A stretch of 15,802 bases of DNA, from the NCBI GenBank assembly GCA_900542425.1, contig UQNQ01000033.1, positions 1-15,802 of the forward strand, written 5' to 3'. Positions 7,603-14,825 of this stretch are shown here, piece after piece. The position numbers were made by a program, and so were the translations under genes. Position 1 is the stretch's first letter. Each line of letters begins with the position of its first letter. The notes under the pieces are model-generated. The model had not been told where the DNA came from. It saw nothing but the letters and a program-made list of their open reading frames with translations, and made no database searches. The DNA is from an uncultured Eubacteriales bacterium. Lineage in GTDB: Bacteria; Bacillota; Clostridia; Oscillospirales; CAG-272.

Positions 7603-8612
7603 GAGGAAAACGCCTCCTTTAACATCAAATGAAAATCGGAAAGCGGTATTTTCCGCATTTCATATGTTCCGATTTCCGGAACAAAAACGAGATTCAGCTC
7701 GTTTCCGTCGAGTTTTTTGTCATGAGTAACCGCTTCAAATATACGTTCCGGATCGAAATGAAGCTCTGTCGGAAGACCGACCTGCCGATATACGGAGAGA
7801 AGCCGTTCCCGAACGGCGGAGCTGCACATCGGCAGCATGCCGAGTGCGACACATTCGCCGTGATAAAGACGATGAAGCCCTTCACAGCTTTCAATCCCAT
7901 GTCCGATCGTATGTCCGAAGTTCAGGATCCTGCGAAGACCGGTTTCTTTTTCATCATGCTCGACGACAAACTGTTTGACGGCAAGGGATTTTTCAATGAC
8001 ATCCGTGATATTTTCTTCTGAGATTCCGTTTTCAATCAGGGCAAACAGGGAAGCATCGGAGGTTGCCGCCATTTTGATCGATTCGGCAAGTCCGTTTGTG
8101 ATTTGCCTTTTCGGAAGTGTTGAAAGCGCATCCGGATCAATGAGAACTTTTTTGGGCTGATAGAAGGCGCCGATAATATTTTTGACACCTTCCAGATTGA
8201 TGGCGGTTTTTCCGCCGATTGAGGAATCTACCTGAGAGAGAAGCGTGGTTGGAATGTTGTAAAAATCAATCCCGCGCATATAAGAGGCCGCGGCAAAGCC
8301 GGCAAGATCACCGACAACGCCGCCTCCCACGGCAACAACGGCGTCGGTACGTGTAAAGCCTTTTTCCAGCATGGTTCGGCAAAGCTTTTCAAGCACGGAG
8401 AAGCTTTTGCTGCCTTCACCTGCGGGCACGGATACTTTGACCGGATACCGGCAGCTTTCACATACGGTATCCGCATAGACATTGGGGACACCGTCGTCGG
8501 TTACAACAAGTACCTTTCTGTCCAGTTTCAGATATCCGGCTGCTTCTCGGAGCACGCCTCTTTTGATGATGATATCATAACTGTTTTCTCCGAGATTCAT
8601 GGAAAGTATCAT
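7599..8612 (-). CDS. aroB: 3-Dehydroquinate synthase
   Basis: Cyclises DAHP to 3-dehydroquinate using bound NAD+ and a divalent metal. 337 residues from the ATG at 8612. Motifs: PAGEGSKS at 63-70, VAVGGGVVGDLAGF at 93-106, IPTTLLSQVDSSIGGKTAIN at 120-139, GLAESIK with metal-ligand Glu177, NFGHTIGHGIE with His234 and LYHGE with His251. The reading frame is open to 8804, but the extra 64 residues are low-complexity, Arg-rich and overlap pheA. GGAGG at 8620-8624 is 7 bases before the ATG at 8612. It starts 20 bases after the pheA stop and overlaps aroC by 4. Confidence 0.96.
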   Translation of the reverse strand: MILSMNLGENSYDIIIKRGVLREAAGYLKLDRKVLVVTDDGVPNVYADTVCESCRYPVKVSVPAGEGSKSFSVLEKLCRTMLEKGFTRTDAVVAVGGGVVGDLAGFAAASYMRGIDFYNIPTTLLSQVDSSIGGKTAINLEGVKNIIGAFYQPKKVLIDPDALSTLPKRQITNGLAESIKMAATSDASLFALIENGISEENITDVIEKSLAVKQFVVEHDEKETGLRRILNFGHTIGHGIESCEGLHRLYHGECVALGMLPMCSSAVRERLLSVYRQVGLPTELHFDPERIFEAVTHDKKLDGNELNLVFVPEIGTYEMRKIPLSDFHLMLKEAFSS

Positions 8613-8632
8613 ATCATTTCCTCCGTTTTCGT

Positions 8633-9727
8633 TTAGTTTAGCTCTGCCGGATAACGGAAGCTTCCGAACATCCGAAGCCTGTCGCAGCAGCAGGTGAGCT
8701 CTTCCATCATGGATTTTCCGTTGGGCCCGCCAAGATCTCCTTCGGCTTCTACATAAAAATAGTATTGCCAGAGAAGCTCTTTCATCGGACGGCTCCGCAG
8801 GCACCGCATATTAAATCCGTGTTTGCCGATAATATTGATCGCTTTTGCAAGAGAACCGGCTTCATTGCGGACAGTAAACATCAATATGGAATGCTTGTCC
8901 GAAGAATTCCCGTCGGTTACGGCGGAACGTGTCAGTACGGCGAAACGTGTGGTATTGATATTGGTTTCATTGATTTTCTGCTCCAGAATCTCAAGCCCGT
9001 AAAGTGCGGCAGTTTCCTCACTTGCGATTGCCGCGATTTGATGGGATTTTTGTTCTGACACAAATTTAGCGGCAAGTGCGGTATTTTCAAACTGTGTTTG
9101 ACGGAACCCGTGCTTGCGGATATAAGGTGCGCATTGGGCAAGTGCCTGAGGATGACTGATGACTTCTTTGATTTCGGAAATTTTGGTCCCCGGTATTGCC
9201 ATTAAATGGTGAAAAACAGAAAGATCATAAATACCGCTCACATATAAGGAACCGGAAAACATCATATCCATTACTTGTCCGACCTCACCGGCGGTACTGT
9301 TTTCTATTGGCAGGACGGCACAATCGCATTCTCCTTCCACCACGGAAGAATAGGCGCTTTTGAAATCCGGGTAGGGAACACGCATGGCATTTTCAAATAT
9401 TTTTGATGCGGCAATCGAAGCAAATGCGCCCTCCACGCCGCAGAAAGCAACACGCATGCCTACAGTAAGTTTTTCCTGAAAGCGTTTTGATATTTTCATG
9501 GTATTTTGAAGAAACTCAACATAATAGCCGCGAAGCTCATCGTCATCAATATAAGCGGCATTTTTGGCAAGGAGCGATTCTTCGCGAGCGGCATCATAGA
9601 CCGGAAGCCCATGTTCGGTTTTATATTCGGAGACGATACGCACCGCATTCATCCTTCTTACAAAAAGAGATGCCATTTCACGGTCGACTGCGGAAATTTC
9701 TTCTCTGGCTTTGATTAACTTATCCAT
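8633..9727 (-). CDS. pheA: Bifunctional chorismate mutase-prephenate dehydratase
   Basis: Converts chorismate to prephenate and then to phenylpyruvate. 364 residues. Residues 1-85 form an all-helical AroQ-class chorismate mutase (Arg8, Lys36, Asp45, Arg48 and Glu49 fit the known E. coli active-site pattern). Residues 90-268 are prephenate dehydratase, with PIENS at 140-144, SHPQAL at 191-196 and TTRF at 259-262 holding the catalytic Thr. Residues 280-356 are the ACT regulatory domain. The motifs usually written GALA and ESRP in Phe-binding ACT domains read GSLA (291-294) and RSRP (311-314) here. The ATG directly abuts the stop of the aminotransferase gene (TAAATG), with AGAGG 7 bases before it. 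The mutase also supplies prephenate to TyrA, which has no mutase of its own. Confidence 0.95.
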   Translation of the reverse strand: MDKLIKAREEISAVDREMASLFVRRMNAVRIVSEYKTEHGLPVYDAAREESLLAKNAAYIDDDELRGYYVEFLQNTMKISKRFQEKLTVGMRVAFCGVEGAFASIAASKIFENAMRVPYPDFKSAYSSVVEGECDCAVLPIENSTAGEVGQVMDMMFSGSLYVSGIYDLSVFHHLMAIPGTKISEIKEVISHPQALAQCAPYIRKHGFRQTQFENTALAAKFVSEQKSHQIAAIASEETAALYGLEILEQKINETNINTTRFAVLTRSAVTDGNSSDKHSILMFTVRNEAGSLAKAINIIGKHGFNMRCLRSRPMKELLWQYYFYVEAEGDLGGPNGKSMMEELTCCCDRLRMFGSFRYPAELN

Positions 9728-10933
9728 TTATTGACCTCTTTTGTTTTGATATTCTTCAGCAAGCAAACGAAATGCCGGTAAAGAGCGCTGAATTTGCTCC
9801 GGTGTGACGCAATAAGCAATTCTTACATAACCGGGAAAGCCAAAATCATCGCTTGGTACGAGCAGGAGCTCATATTTTTTTGCCGTTTCACAGAAGCGGT
9901 AAGCATCCGGTTCCAGTGTTTTCACGAACAAATAGAAAGCGCCGTCAGGATTTGCACAGTGATAACCGTATGACGTCAGTGCATGATAAAGCAAGGTCCG
10001 GTTGCTTTCATATACCGAAATGTCTGAGGTTTTTCCGAGGCAGGCGGGAATCATATACTGGAATAAGCTTGGGGCGCATACAAAGCCGAGTGCGCGCCCC
10101 GCGCCTGCAACAGCGGCATAAACCTGCTGTGCGGATGCGGCTTTGGGTGAAACGAGAATATACCCGATTCTTTCGCCCGGCAGAGAAAGCGATTTGCTGA
10201 ATGAGTAACAGACGATGGTATCGTCATAATAGCTTGTCAGGTACGGAACTTTTTTGTTTCCATATACAAGCTCACGGTACGGCTCATCGGAAACGAGGAA
10301 AATTTCATGTCCGAATCTTTTTTCCGCTGAACGCAGAATATCGCACAAGCGTAAAATCGAAGCTTCCGATAAAATGACGCCGGTCGGATTGTTCGGAGAG
10401 TTGACGATGACGGCTTTTGTTTTCTCCGTAATTGCCGATTCAAACGCGTCGAAATCAATCTGAAAATCAGGTTCGGAACAGGGAACCGGCACTAGACGTC
10501 CTCCCGCTTTTTCCGTGAATACCCGGTATTCGGGGAAGAACGGAGCAAAAACGATGACTTCTTCCGAGGTATCGTCCGACAGAATGGCATTTAGGGAAAT
10601 CGTCAGTGCGGCGGCAGCGCCGGCTGTAAGATAAATCAACTTCTCATCCGCAGGCGCACCGTATGTTTTTTGAATATAATCCGAAATGGCCGCACGTACT
10701 CCGGCATCACCCTGCGCGGAAGTATAGCCGTGTAGAACAGTCGGATCCGATTCCGTGAGAAGCCGGATGAGTGTTTCAGATACAATTTCTGGGGCGGGAA
10801 TGCTTGGATTTCCTATGCAGTAATCAAAGACGTTTTCTTCTCCGATTTCAGCTTTTCTTGCTTTTGCGTATTCAAATATTTCCCGGATAATGGATTTTTT
10901 TACGCCGAGAGCTTCCATTTTTTTTGATATCAT
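9728..10933 (-). CDS. PLP-dependent class I aminotransferase, probably for aromatic amino acids
   Basis: A 401-residue fold-type I aminotransferase of the aspartate/aromatic superfamily. Residues (from the chosen start): SPNNPTG at 179-185, DEPYRE with Asp216 and Tyr219, SFSKSLSLPGERIGY with the PLP-binding Lys247, and a C-terminal segment GYVRIAYC with the carboxylate-binding Arg. The frame is open to 11002, but the -10 element and the predicted transcription start lie inside that extension. GGAG (10943-10946) sits 9 bases before the ATG at 10933, so translation should begin there. It is the first gene of the operon and directly abuts pheA. By context it most likely transaminates phenylpyruvate and 4-hydroxyphenylpyruvate, but aspartate or broad specificity is equally compatible with the motifs. 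Confidence 0.88.
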   Translation of the reverse strand: MISKKMEALGVKKSIIREIFEYAKARKAEIGEENVFDYCIGNPSIPAPEIVSETLIRLLTESDPTVLHGYTSAQGDAGVRAAISDYIQKTYGAPADEKLIYLTAGAAAALTISLNAILSDDTSEEVIVFAPFFPEYRVFTEKAGGRLVPVPCSEPDFQIDFDAFESAITEKTKAVIVNSPNNPTGVILSEASILRLCDILRSAEKRFGHEIFLVSDEPYRELVYGNKKVPYLTSYYDDTIVCYSFSKSLSLPGERIGYILVSPKAASAQQVYAAVAGAGRALGFVCAPSLFQYMIPACLGKTSDISVYESNRTLLYHALTSYGYHCANPDGAFYLFVKTLEPDAYRFCETAKKYELLLVPSDDFGFPGYVRIAYCVTPEQIQRSLPAFRLLAEEYQNKRGQ

Positions 10934-10942
10934 TTTATTATT

Positions 10943-10946
10943 CTCC
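10943..10946 (-). promoter_or_regulatory. Ribosome binding site of the first operon gene
   Basis: GGAG on the minus strand, 9 bases upstream of the ATG at 10933. It selects this start over in-frame ATGs at 10972 (inside the palindrome, about 12 nt from the transcription start, no Shine-Dalgarno) and 11002 (inside the promoter). Confidence 0.7.
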
Positions 10947-10964
10947 AATTCTTCTGAAAGAGAG

Positions 10965-10979
10965 GTTAACATTGTTAAC
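10965..10979. promoter_or_regulatory. Perfect 15-bp palindrome, candidate operator of the aro operon
   Basis: GTTAACA-T-TGTTAAC, perfectly symmetric about position 10972. With transcription starting near 10984 it covers about +6 to +20, where a bound dimer would block RNA polymerase. The outer T and A of the core also fit the loose T-N11-A pattern of LysR sites. I did not find a second copy in the window. The binding protein is unknown. Confidence 0.6.
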
Positions 10980-10990
10980 TTTTTCAAAAA

Positions 10991-11019
10991 ATTATACATC
11001 AAATCGCATAAAAAGTCAA
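10991..11019 (-). promoter_or_regulatory. Sigma-A promoter of the aromatic amino acid operon
   Basis: On the minus strand, -35 TTGACT (11014-11019), a 17-base spacer and a perfect -10 TATAAT (10991-10996). Transcription should begin around 10984-10985, giving a leader of about 50 nt before the ATG at 10933. The sequence around it is AT-rich. It is the best promoter match in the window and the only clear one for the nine-gene operon. Confidence 0.9.
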
Positions 11020-11202
11020 GAAAATCCGTAAATTCTCTATTTTTATTATCGAAAAATCATCTAGAACAAAGCTACATGTTCCAAATAGGGAGCTGCCTTT
11101 TTTTTCCGTTTTCTTTTTGTTAGGATTTTACATAAATCTTTATAAAAATTTTCGGTGGCTATGATATATGAATAAGGGCATTTTATAACTTGTGCTGTCA
11201 TA

Positions 11203-11256
11203 AGAAAAAATAACAATCCCCTGGTTACGGCGTTGCCGCAGATATAGGGGATTGTT
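11203..11256 (-). terminator. Two-tier intrinsic terminator after the lipoprotein gene
   Basis: Outer stem AACAATCCCC (11212-11221) / GGGGATTGTT (11247-11256), 10 perfect base pairs. The 25-base interval contains an inner stem CGGC (11228-11231) / GCCG (11235-11238), which can extend by a G-U and a U-A pair in the minus-strand RNA. On the minus strand the outer stem is followed by a T-rich tract (complement of A-run 11205-11210). It lies about 60 bases after the lipoprotein stop. The loop is unusually long for an intrinsic terminator, but orientation and T-tract fit. Confidence 0.75.
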
Positions 11257-11315
11257 TTCATATATACATATATGTGTTATCTTTTCCCATGAAAAGATGG
11301 AAACATGATATAAAA

Positions 11316-12446
11316 TCAGCTTGAACGGGTGATGATATATTCACCTGTGACATAGTTGACAATGGCAATGTTTTTTGTGTTTCGATAACCGGTAATATAT
11401 CCACGCGAGTCAAAAACATACTCTCTTAACGGAATTCCGATATAATTACCTGATGACATAGCAGAATCCGACGGTGCCAGTGAATCAATTATACAATCAT
11501 CCGGCAGTGTACATAAAAGAACCCCGTTTTGACCTTCCGAATCATATTTGTAAAGTGATGTCCCTTGATATTCATATATGGGAATTTCTTCTCCGTCTGC
11601 CGAAAGCGTATTTCCAATATATTTTCCGGTTTTGTTGTTATAAGTGACAATCAATGAATCTTTGTAGCCCTTGACTGAGACAATATCATGCAGGATAATA
11701 TTTTTTTCACCGTTTACGGTATTGTATAGATTAAAACTTGTCGGAGAGACGGAACTCACTTCAAGACGATAGGCATAGTCCCCTGTATGAATACCATATT
11801 GTTCTCCTTCCGACGGCTTGATGTCACGGTATTCAAAATCAGATGTATAGTAAGTCCACAATCCGGTATCATACCAAATCAGACGTTCATTTTCGATACC
11901 TGTCAGTTGCTGAGTTTCATATAAAGGGTCCGTGTTTATTTTGACAATTTGATTGTCGGATAACTTTAAATAATATAAATTTACCTGTGTATTATGTTCC
12001 GCATTTGGTGCAAAATCAAAATTTACTGCGTTATAATAGAGTCTGTTTTGCACAAGAGACATAAAGAAAATTTGCCCGTCGGCTACGCCGAGCTTGGTAA
12101 TTTGACTGGTTTTTGTATCATATTCAAATATTTCATTCCCTCTATAATAGAGAATAGTGTCGTTTATCAGGTAAAAATCCTCTCCGATCCCATAGAAGGG
12201 ACAATTGCTGTCATTATGTTTACATAACGGGTCTCCGCATAATGGGGTTGCATATCCGTTTTGTATGTTGTATTTATAAATAATTCCATTCACATCAGCA
12301 TATAAGGTTCCGTCTTTGCCGGCATCTTCTCCAACCGGAGGGTTAGCAGAGTTGCCGGTTTCTGTTGTTACTGCCGGGGTATTCGGTGAACAAGACGTCA
12401 ATATCCATATCAGTATAAACAGAAAACTTGTCAGTTTGATTTTCAT
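11316..12446 (-). CDS. Secreted lipoprotein with a Cys/His motif, linked to an ABC-2 transporter
   Basis: A 376-residue putative lipoprotein. Residues 1-18 are a signal peptide (MKIK, then a hydrophobic core), with the lipobox LTSC ending at Cys19, so the mature protein should be anchored outside the membrane. After a Ser/Thr/Pro linker (20-45) comes a long beta-rich domain with recurring strands such as GTLYADVNGIIYKYN and NDTILYYRGNEIFEYD, resembling beta-propeller or TolB-like blades. A motif Cys70-x4-Cys75-x-His77-x4-Cys82 (CGDPLCKHN then CPF) follows the first strands; from memory it recurs in many uncharacterised clostridial lipoproteins. AAGGAG (12455-12460) is 8 bases before the ATG at 12446, so I prefer this to an in-frame ATG at 12464, which overlaps the permease stop as ATGA but has no Shine-Dalgarno. 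Last gene of the ABC operon; function unknown. Confidence 0.85.
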   Translation of the reverse strand: MKIKLTSFLFILIWILTSCSPNTPAVTTETGNSANPPVGEDAGKDGTLYADVNGIIYKYNIQNGYATPLCGDPLCKHNDSNCPFYGIGEDFYLINDTILYYRGNEIFEYDTKTSQITKLGVADGQIFFMSLVQNRLYYNAVNFDFAPNAEHNTQVNLYYLKLSDNQIVKINTDPLYETQQLTGIENERLIWYDTGLWTYYTSDFEYRDIKPSEGEQYGIHTGDYAYRLEVSSVSPTSFNLYNTVNGEKNIILHDIVSVKGYKDSLIVTYNNKTGKYIGNTLSADGEEIPIYEYQGTSLYKYDSEGQNGVLLCTLPDDCIIDSLAPSDSAMSSGNYIGIPLREYVFDSRGYITGYRNTKNIAIVNYVTGEYIITRSS

Positions 12447-12454
12447 AGTGGAGA

Positions 12455-12460
12455 CTCCTT
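12455..12460 (-). promoter_or_regulatory. Ribosome binding site that sets the lipoprotein start
   Basis: AAGGAG on the minus strand, 8 bases before the ATG at 12446. It lies within the longer frame beginning at 12464, arguing that the signal peptide starts at MKIK and not six residues earlier. Confidence 0.7.
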
Positions 12461-14680
12461 TCATGATGGATAACACCATTTTTTGTTCGAATAAGTTATA
12501 AGGAAAACAGACAGAGCACCGTACAAACATAATTGTATAGCTAAAATTCCCCATCCCCAGAAGAATGACGAATTCAAAGATAAAATGACTGCGTGACTTC
12601 CTGATAAAAAGGCAGTGACATCCAGATACTGAAAGATTTTGATATTGTTCCCGATGACAGACGGCACAAATAAAATAAGCAGAATCACAACAACTATGCT
12701 TACGAATCGTTTGAAATAGAGCCCGAGCGATGTGAATAATACAGCCAAGAAAGAAAACATCATAAGTTTCAGAATAAAACAAATGACATACATTTGAAAA
12801 ATGGTGATTCCTGACTGAATGTTTTCAAACATTTGTAAGCTGATTGCCGGTGCATGAAGCGTAGAGGGCGGGATATAAGAGAATATCATGATAAAATCTA
12901 TGGCAGAAAAAAGAATACACGATAATATCCCGATAAAAAGAGCAAACTTTATTTTTTGGAAGAAAAAACTTTTTCTTCCATTCTGTGTTGTTTTAATGAT
13001 TTGCGTCATTTTGGCATGATCTTCATCAAGGAAAAGCCAATATGTCAAAATCAAAAGAAAAAGGCAGCAAAACCAGTCGGCGGATTCCTGAAAAAGAAAG
13101 GCGTAACCGGTGTCATAAAGAAACCAGCCTGTTATTCCTTGCAGTTGCAATTCTTTCAGATACTTATTTTGCGCTTCGACTTTTTCAAATTCACGGTCCA
13201 TAATATAGGAGTCCCAATATTGTTCCATGAAATTTTCATATGCTATCTCATCAATTTTACCTTCTCTGTATGCTGCTGCAATTTGTTCTTTTTTTTGCAG
13301 TATATCATCAATTTCAAACCGGATATTTTGAATTTCAATATCCTTTTCTGCGGAATAGCTGCCCTCAAACTGTGTTATATAATTTCGATATACCATGTCG
13401 TTTATGTTCGAGATACTGTCGAAAGTATAAAAACATTTTAGACCAATCAGACCGACAGCGAGCAGAAGCGTCCATTTTTTTGCGTTTAATTTTTTGATTT
13501 CAAAAAAAGGATAAGAGGCGGGAAGGGTAATCTTTTGCGGAAATCCTTTAAAATTGTTTTTTATATTCAAAGTAAGATGATGCTTGGAGCCGACACGCCG
13601 ACACAAGAAAAACAAAGCCAAAAATAATACCGCGCAACATAACAAGATCAGACATATTAAAACGAAAATTGCGTCAACAGAATACCCGAATAAATTAAAT
13701 GTAAAATATCGTTTGAAAATGTCATTGGCGCATATGAGCTGATATAGATTTGCATACCGTCCCCATGTATTTTGTAAGGTTTCATCGGGGACAATTTTAT
13801 ATTCTGCGGCGATAAAAAGAATGGAAAAGGCGAACGAAAAAATCTGCGTTCGTGTGAGTTTTGTTATCACAGCCGTTAGTAAGCCGAGAAGAAACACACC
13901 GCAAATTTTAAAAATTATCTGAAAGGCAGAAAATGCTCCTATAGACATATCAAATGGAGCAAATTCGTATGGCGCAAGTAGTTGAATCGGAAGCTTATAT
14001 CCGACAAGTCCGATTTTGATTTGAATGCAAAGAAGCGTTACAACCGTTTGTAAAACCACGATTGCCGCAGAAAAAATCAGAATTACAAATGATTTTTGTA
14101 CCGATAAATGAAATCTCCCTTTTGGGCAGGTTTGATTGATGGGAGTCATGGAACATTCTTCTTCTGTGATAAATAAAAGAATGGCGGCAAGTATGATAAA
14201 AATCCCGGATATTATATTTTGAGCAAGATATTCAAAATAGAAATCCCATCCTCTGATTTGATTGACTTTTAAAGGTTGCTCTGCAAATGTGGGGTAAATA
14301 TCCAAAATCTGATTTTGATAGCGATACATATATGTATTAGGGTCGAGCTCAGACATGTTTACTTTTGCTTGAAAGAGAATGGCAGCGAGGTCCTCATGAT
14401 ATCTTGCAATATATACTGCCTGTTCAGCAATTGTTTTCATGGCATAAGCGTCTGCAGGAAGAAAAGAATCATGAAGTCCGTCAATAAAATTGTAGTTTTT
14501 ATATTTTTCTTCAAAGCTTTCATAATCGTTTTCATATAAGTCGATATAATAATTTATTTCTGCTTTGCTTGCAGGCAAATTCGGAATGTCAGTATAACAG
14601 AGAAATACATTTGTCATAAGACAAATCAGGAGAATGATGAAAAATTTGCTGGTGGTCAGTTTTTTGATTTCATATTTCAT
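12461..14680 (-). CDS. ABC-2-like permease made of two tandem halves
   Basis: A 739-residue membrane protein, no family symbol recognised. I count about twelve hydrophobic segments in two sets of six: near 12-29, 153-172, 198-220, 250-272, 278-293 and 336-360, then 402-420, 533-550, 576-600, 628-650, 658-675 and 707-730. Each half begins with a cytoplasmic EIKKL (4-8 and 394-398), then one membrane segment, a large polar, probably extracytoplasmic domain (30-150; 421-530, rich in charged helix), and a second membrane segment followed by an acidic triplet and similar loop: EEE 173-175 with GR 188-189, DED 552-554 with GR 568-569. This is the layout of ABC-2-type permeases. AGGAGG lies 6 bases before the ATG. 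It is 145 bases downstream of the ATPase gene and overlaps the alternative lipoprotein start. Substrate unknown. Confidence 0.85.
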   Translation of the reverse strand: MKYEIKKLTTSKFFIILLICLMTNVFLCYTDIPNLPASKAEINYYIDLYENDYESFEEKYKNYNFIDGLHDSFLPADAYAMKTIAEQAVYIARYHEDLAAILFQAKVNMSELDPNTYMYRYQNQILDIYPTFAEQPLKVNQIRGWDFYFEYLAQNIISGIFIILAAILLFITEEECSMTPINQTCPKGRFHLSVQKSFVILIFSAAIVVLQTVVTLLCIQIKIGLVGYKLPIQLLAPYEFAPFDMSIGAFSAFQIIFKICGVFLLGLLTAVITKLTRTQIFSFAFSILFIAAEYKIVPDETLQNTWGRYANLYQLICANDIFKRYFTFNLFGYSVDAIFVLICLILLCCAVLFLALFFLCRRVGSKHHLTLNIKNNFKGFPQKITLPASYPFFEIKKLNAKKWTLLLAVGLIGLKCFYTFDSISNINDMVYRNYITQFEGSYSAEKDIEIQNIRFEIDDILQKKEQIAAAYREGKIDEIAYENFMEQYWDSYIMDREFEKVEAQNKYLKELQLQGITGWFLYDTGYAFLFQESADWFCCLFLLILTYWLFLDEDHAKMTQIIKTTQNGRKSFFFQKIKFALFIGILSCILFSAIDFIMIFSYIPPSTLHAPAISLQMFENIQSGITIFQMYVICFILKLMMFSFLAVLFTSLGLYFKRFVSIVVVILLILFVPSVIGNNIKIFQYLDVTAFLSGSHAVILSLNSSFFWGWGILAIQLCLYGALSVFLITYSNKKWCYPS

Positions 14681-14825
14681 AATTTCCTCCTGAATTTATT
14701 TTAGAAAAGAGATATTACAATACAGGCTTTGATTGTCTTTTGAATTTATTACAAAGATAAAAGCTATATAATGACCAAAGATAGAATCATCAATTTTACT
14801 ATTTGTATCAGTTTTAATATAAAAT

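Larger units (their letters stand above)
10934..11315. other. Intergenic region between the ABC operon and the aro operon
   Basis: About 380 bases with no gene I can support. From the aro side it holds the short leader with palindrome, the sigma-A promoter, an AT-rich stretch (11020-11200) with a T-rich run at 11098-11119 and no recognised element, then the terminator hairpin of the ABC operon (11203-11256) and a near-palindromic AT repeat, CATATATACATATATG, at 11259-11274. A 66-codon minus-strand frame crossing the hairpin has no ribosome binding site and is not accepted as a gene. Confidence 0.75.

Noticed and set aside
11061..11261. A 66-codon minus-strand frame starting at the terminator hairpin
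   Set aside because: No Shine-Dalgarno before its ATG, it encodes across both arms of the terminator and ends in a Lys/Arg run from a T-rich tract; a coincidence is more likely than a gene.
14765..14793. Possible internal promoter before the permease gene, TTGATG-17-TATATA on the minus strand
   Set aside because: The -10 matches only four of six bases and lacks the final T; such matches are expected by chance in AT-rich DNA. The 145-base gap alone is not proof of a separate transcript.
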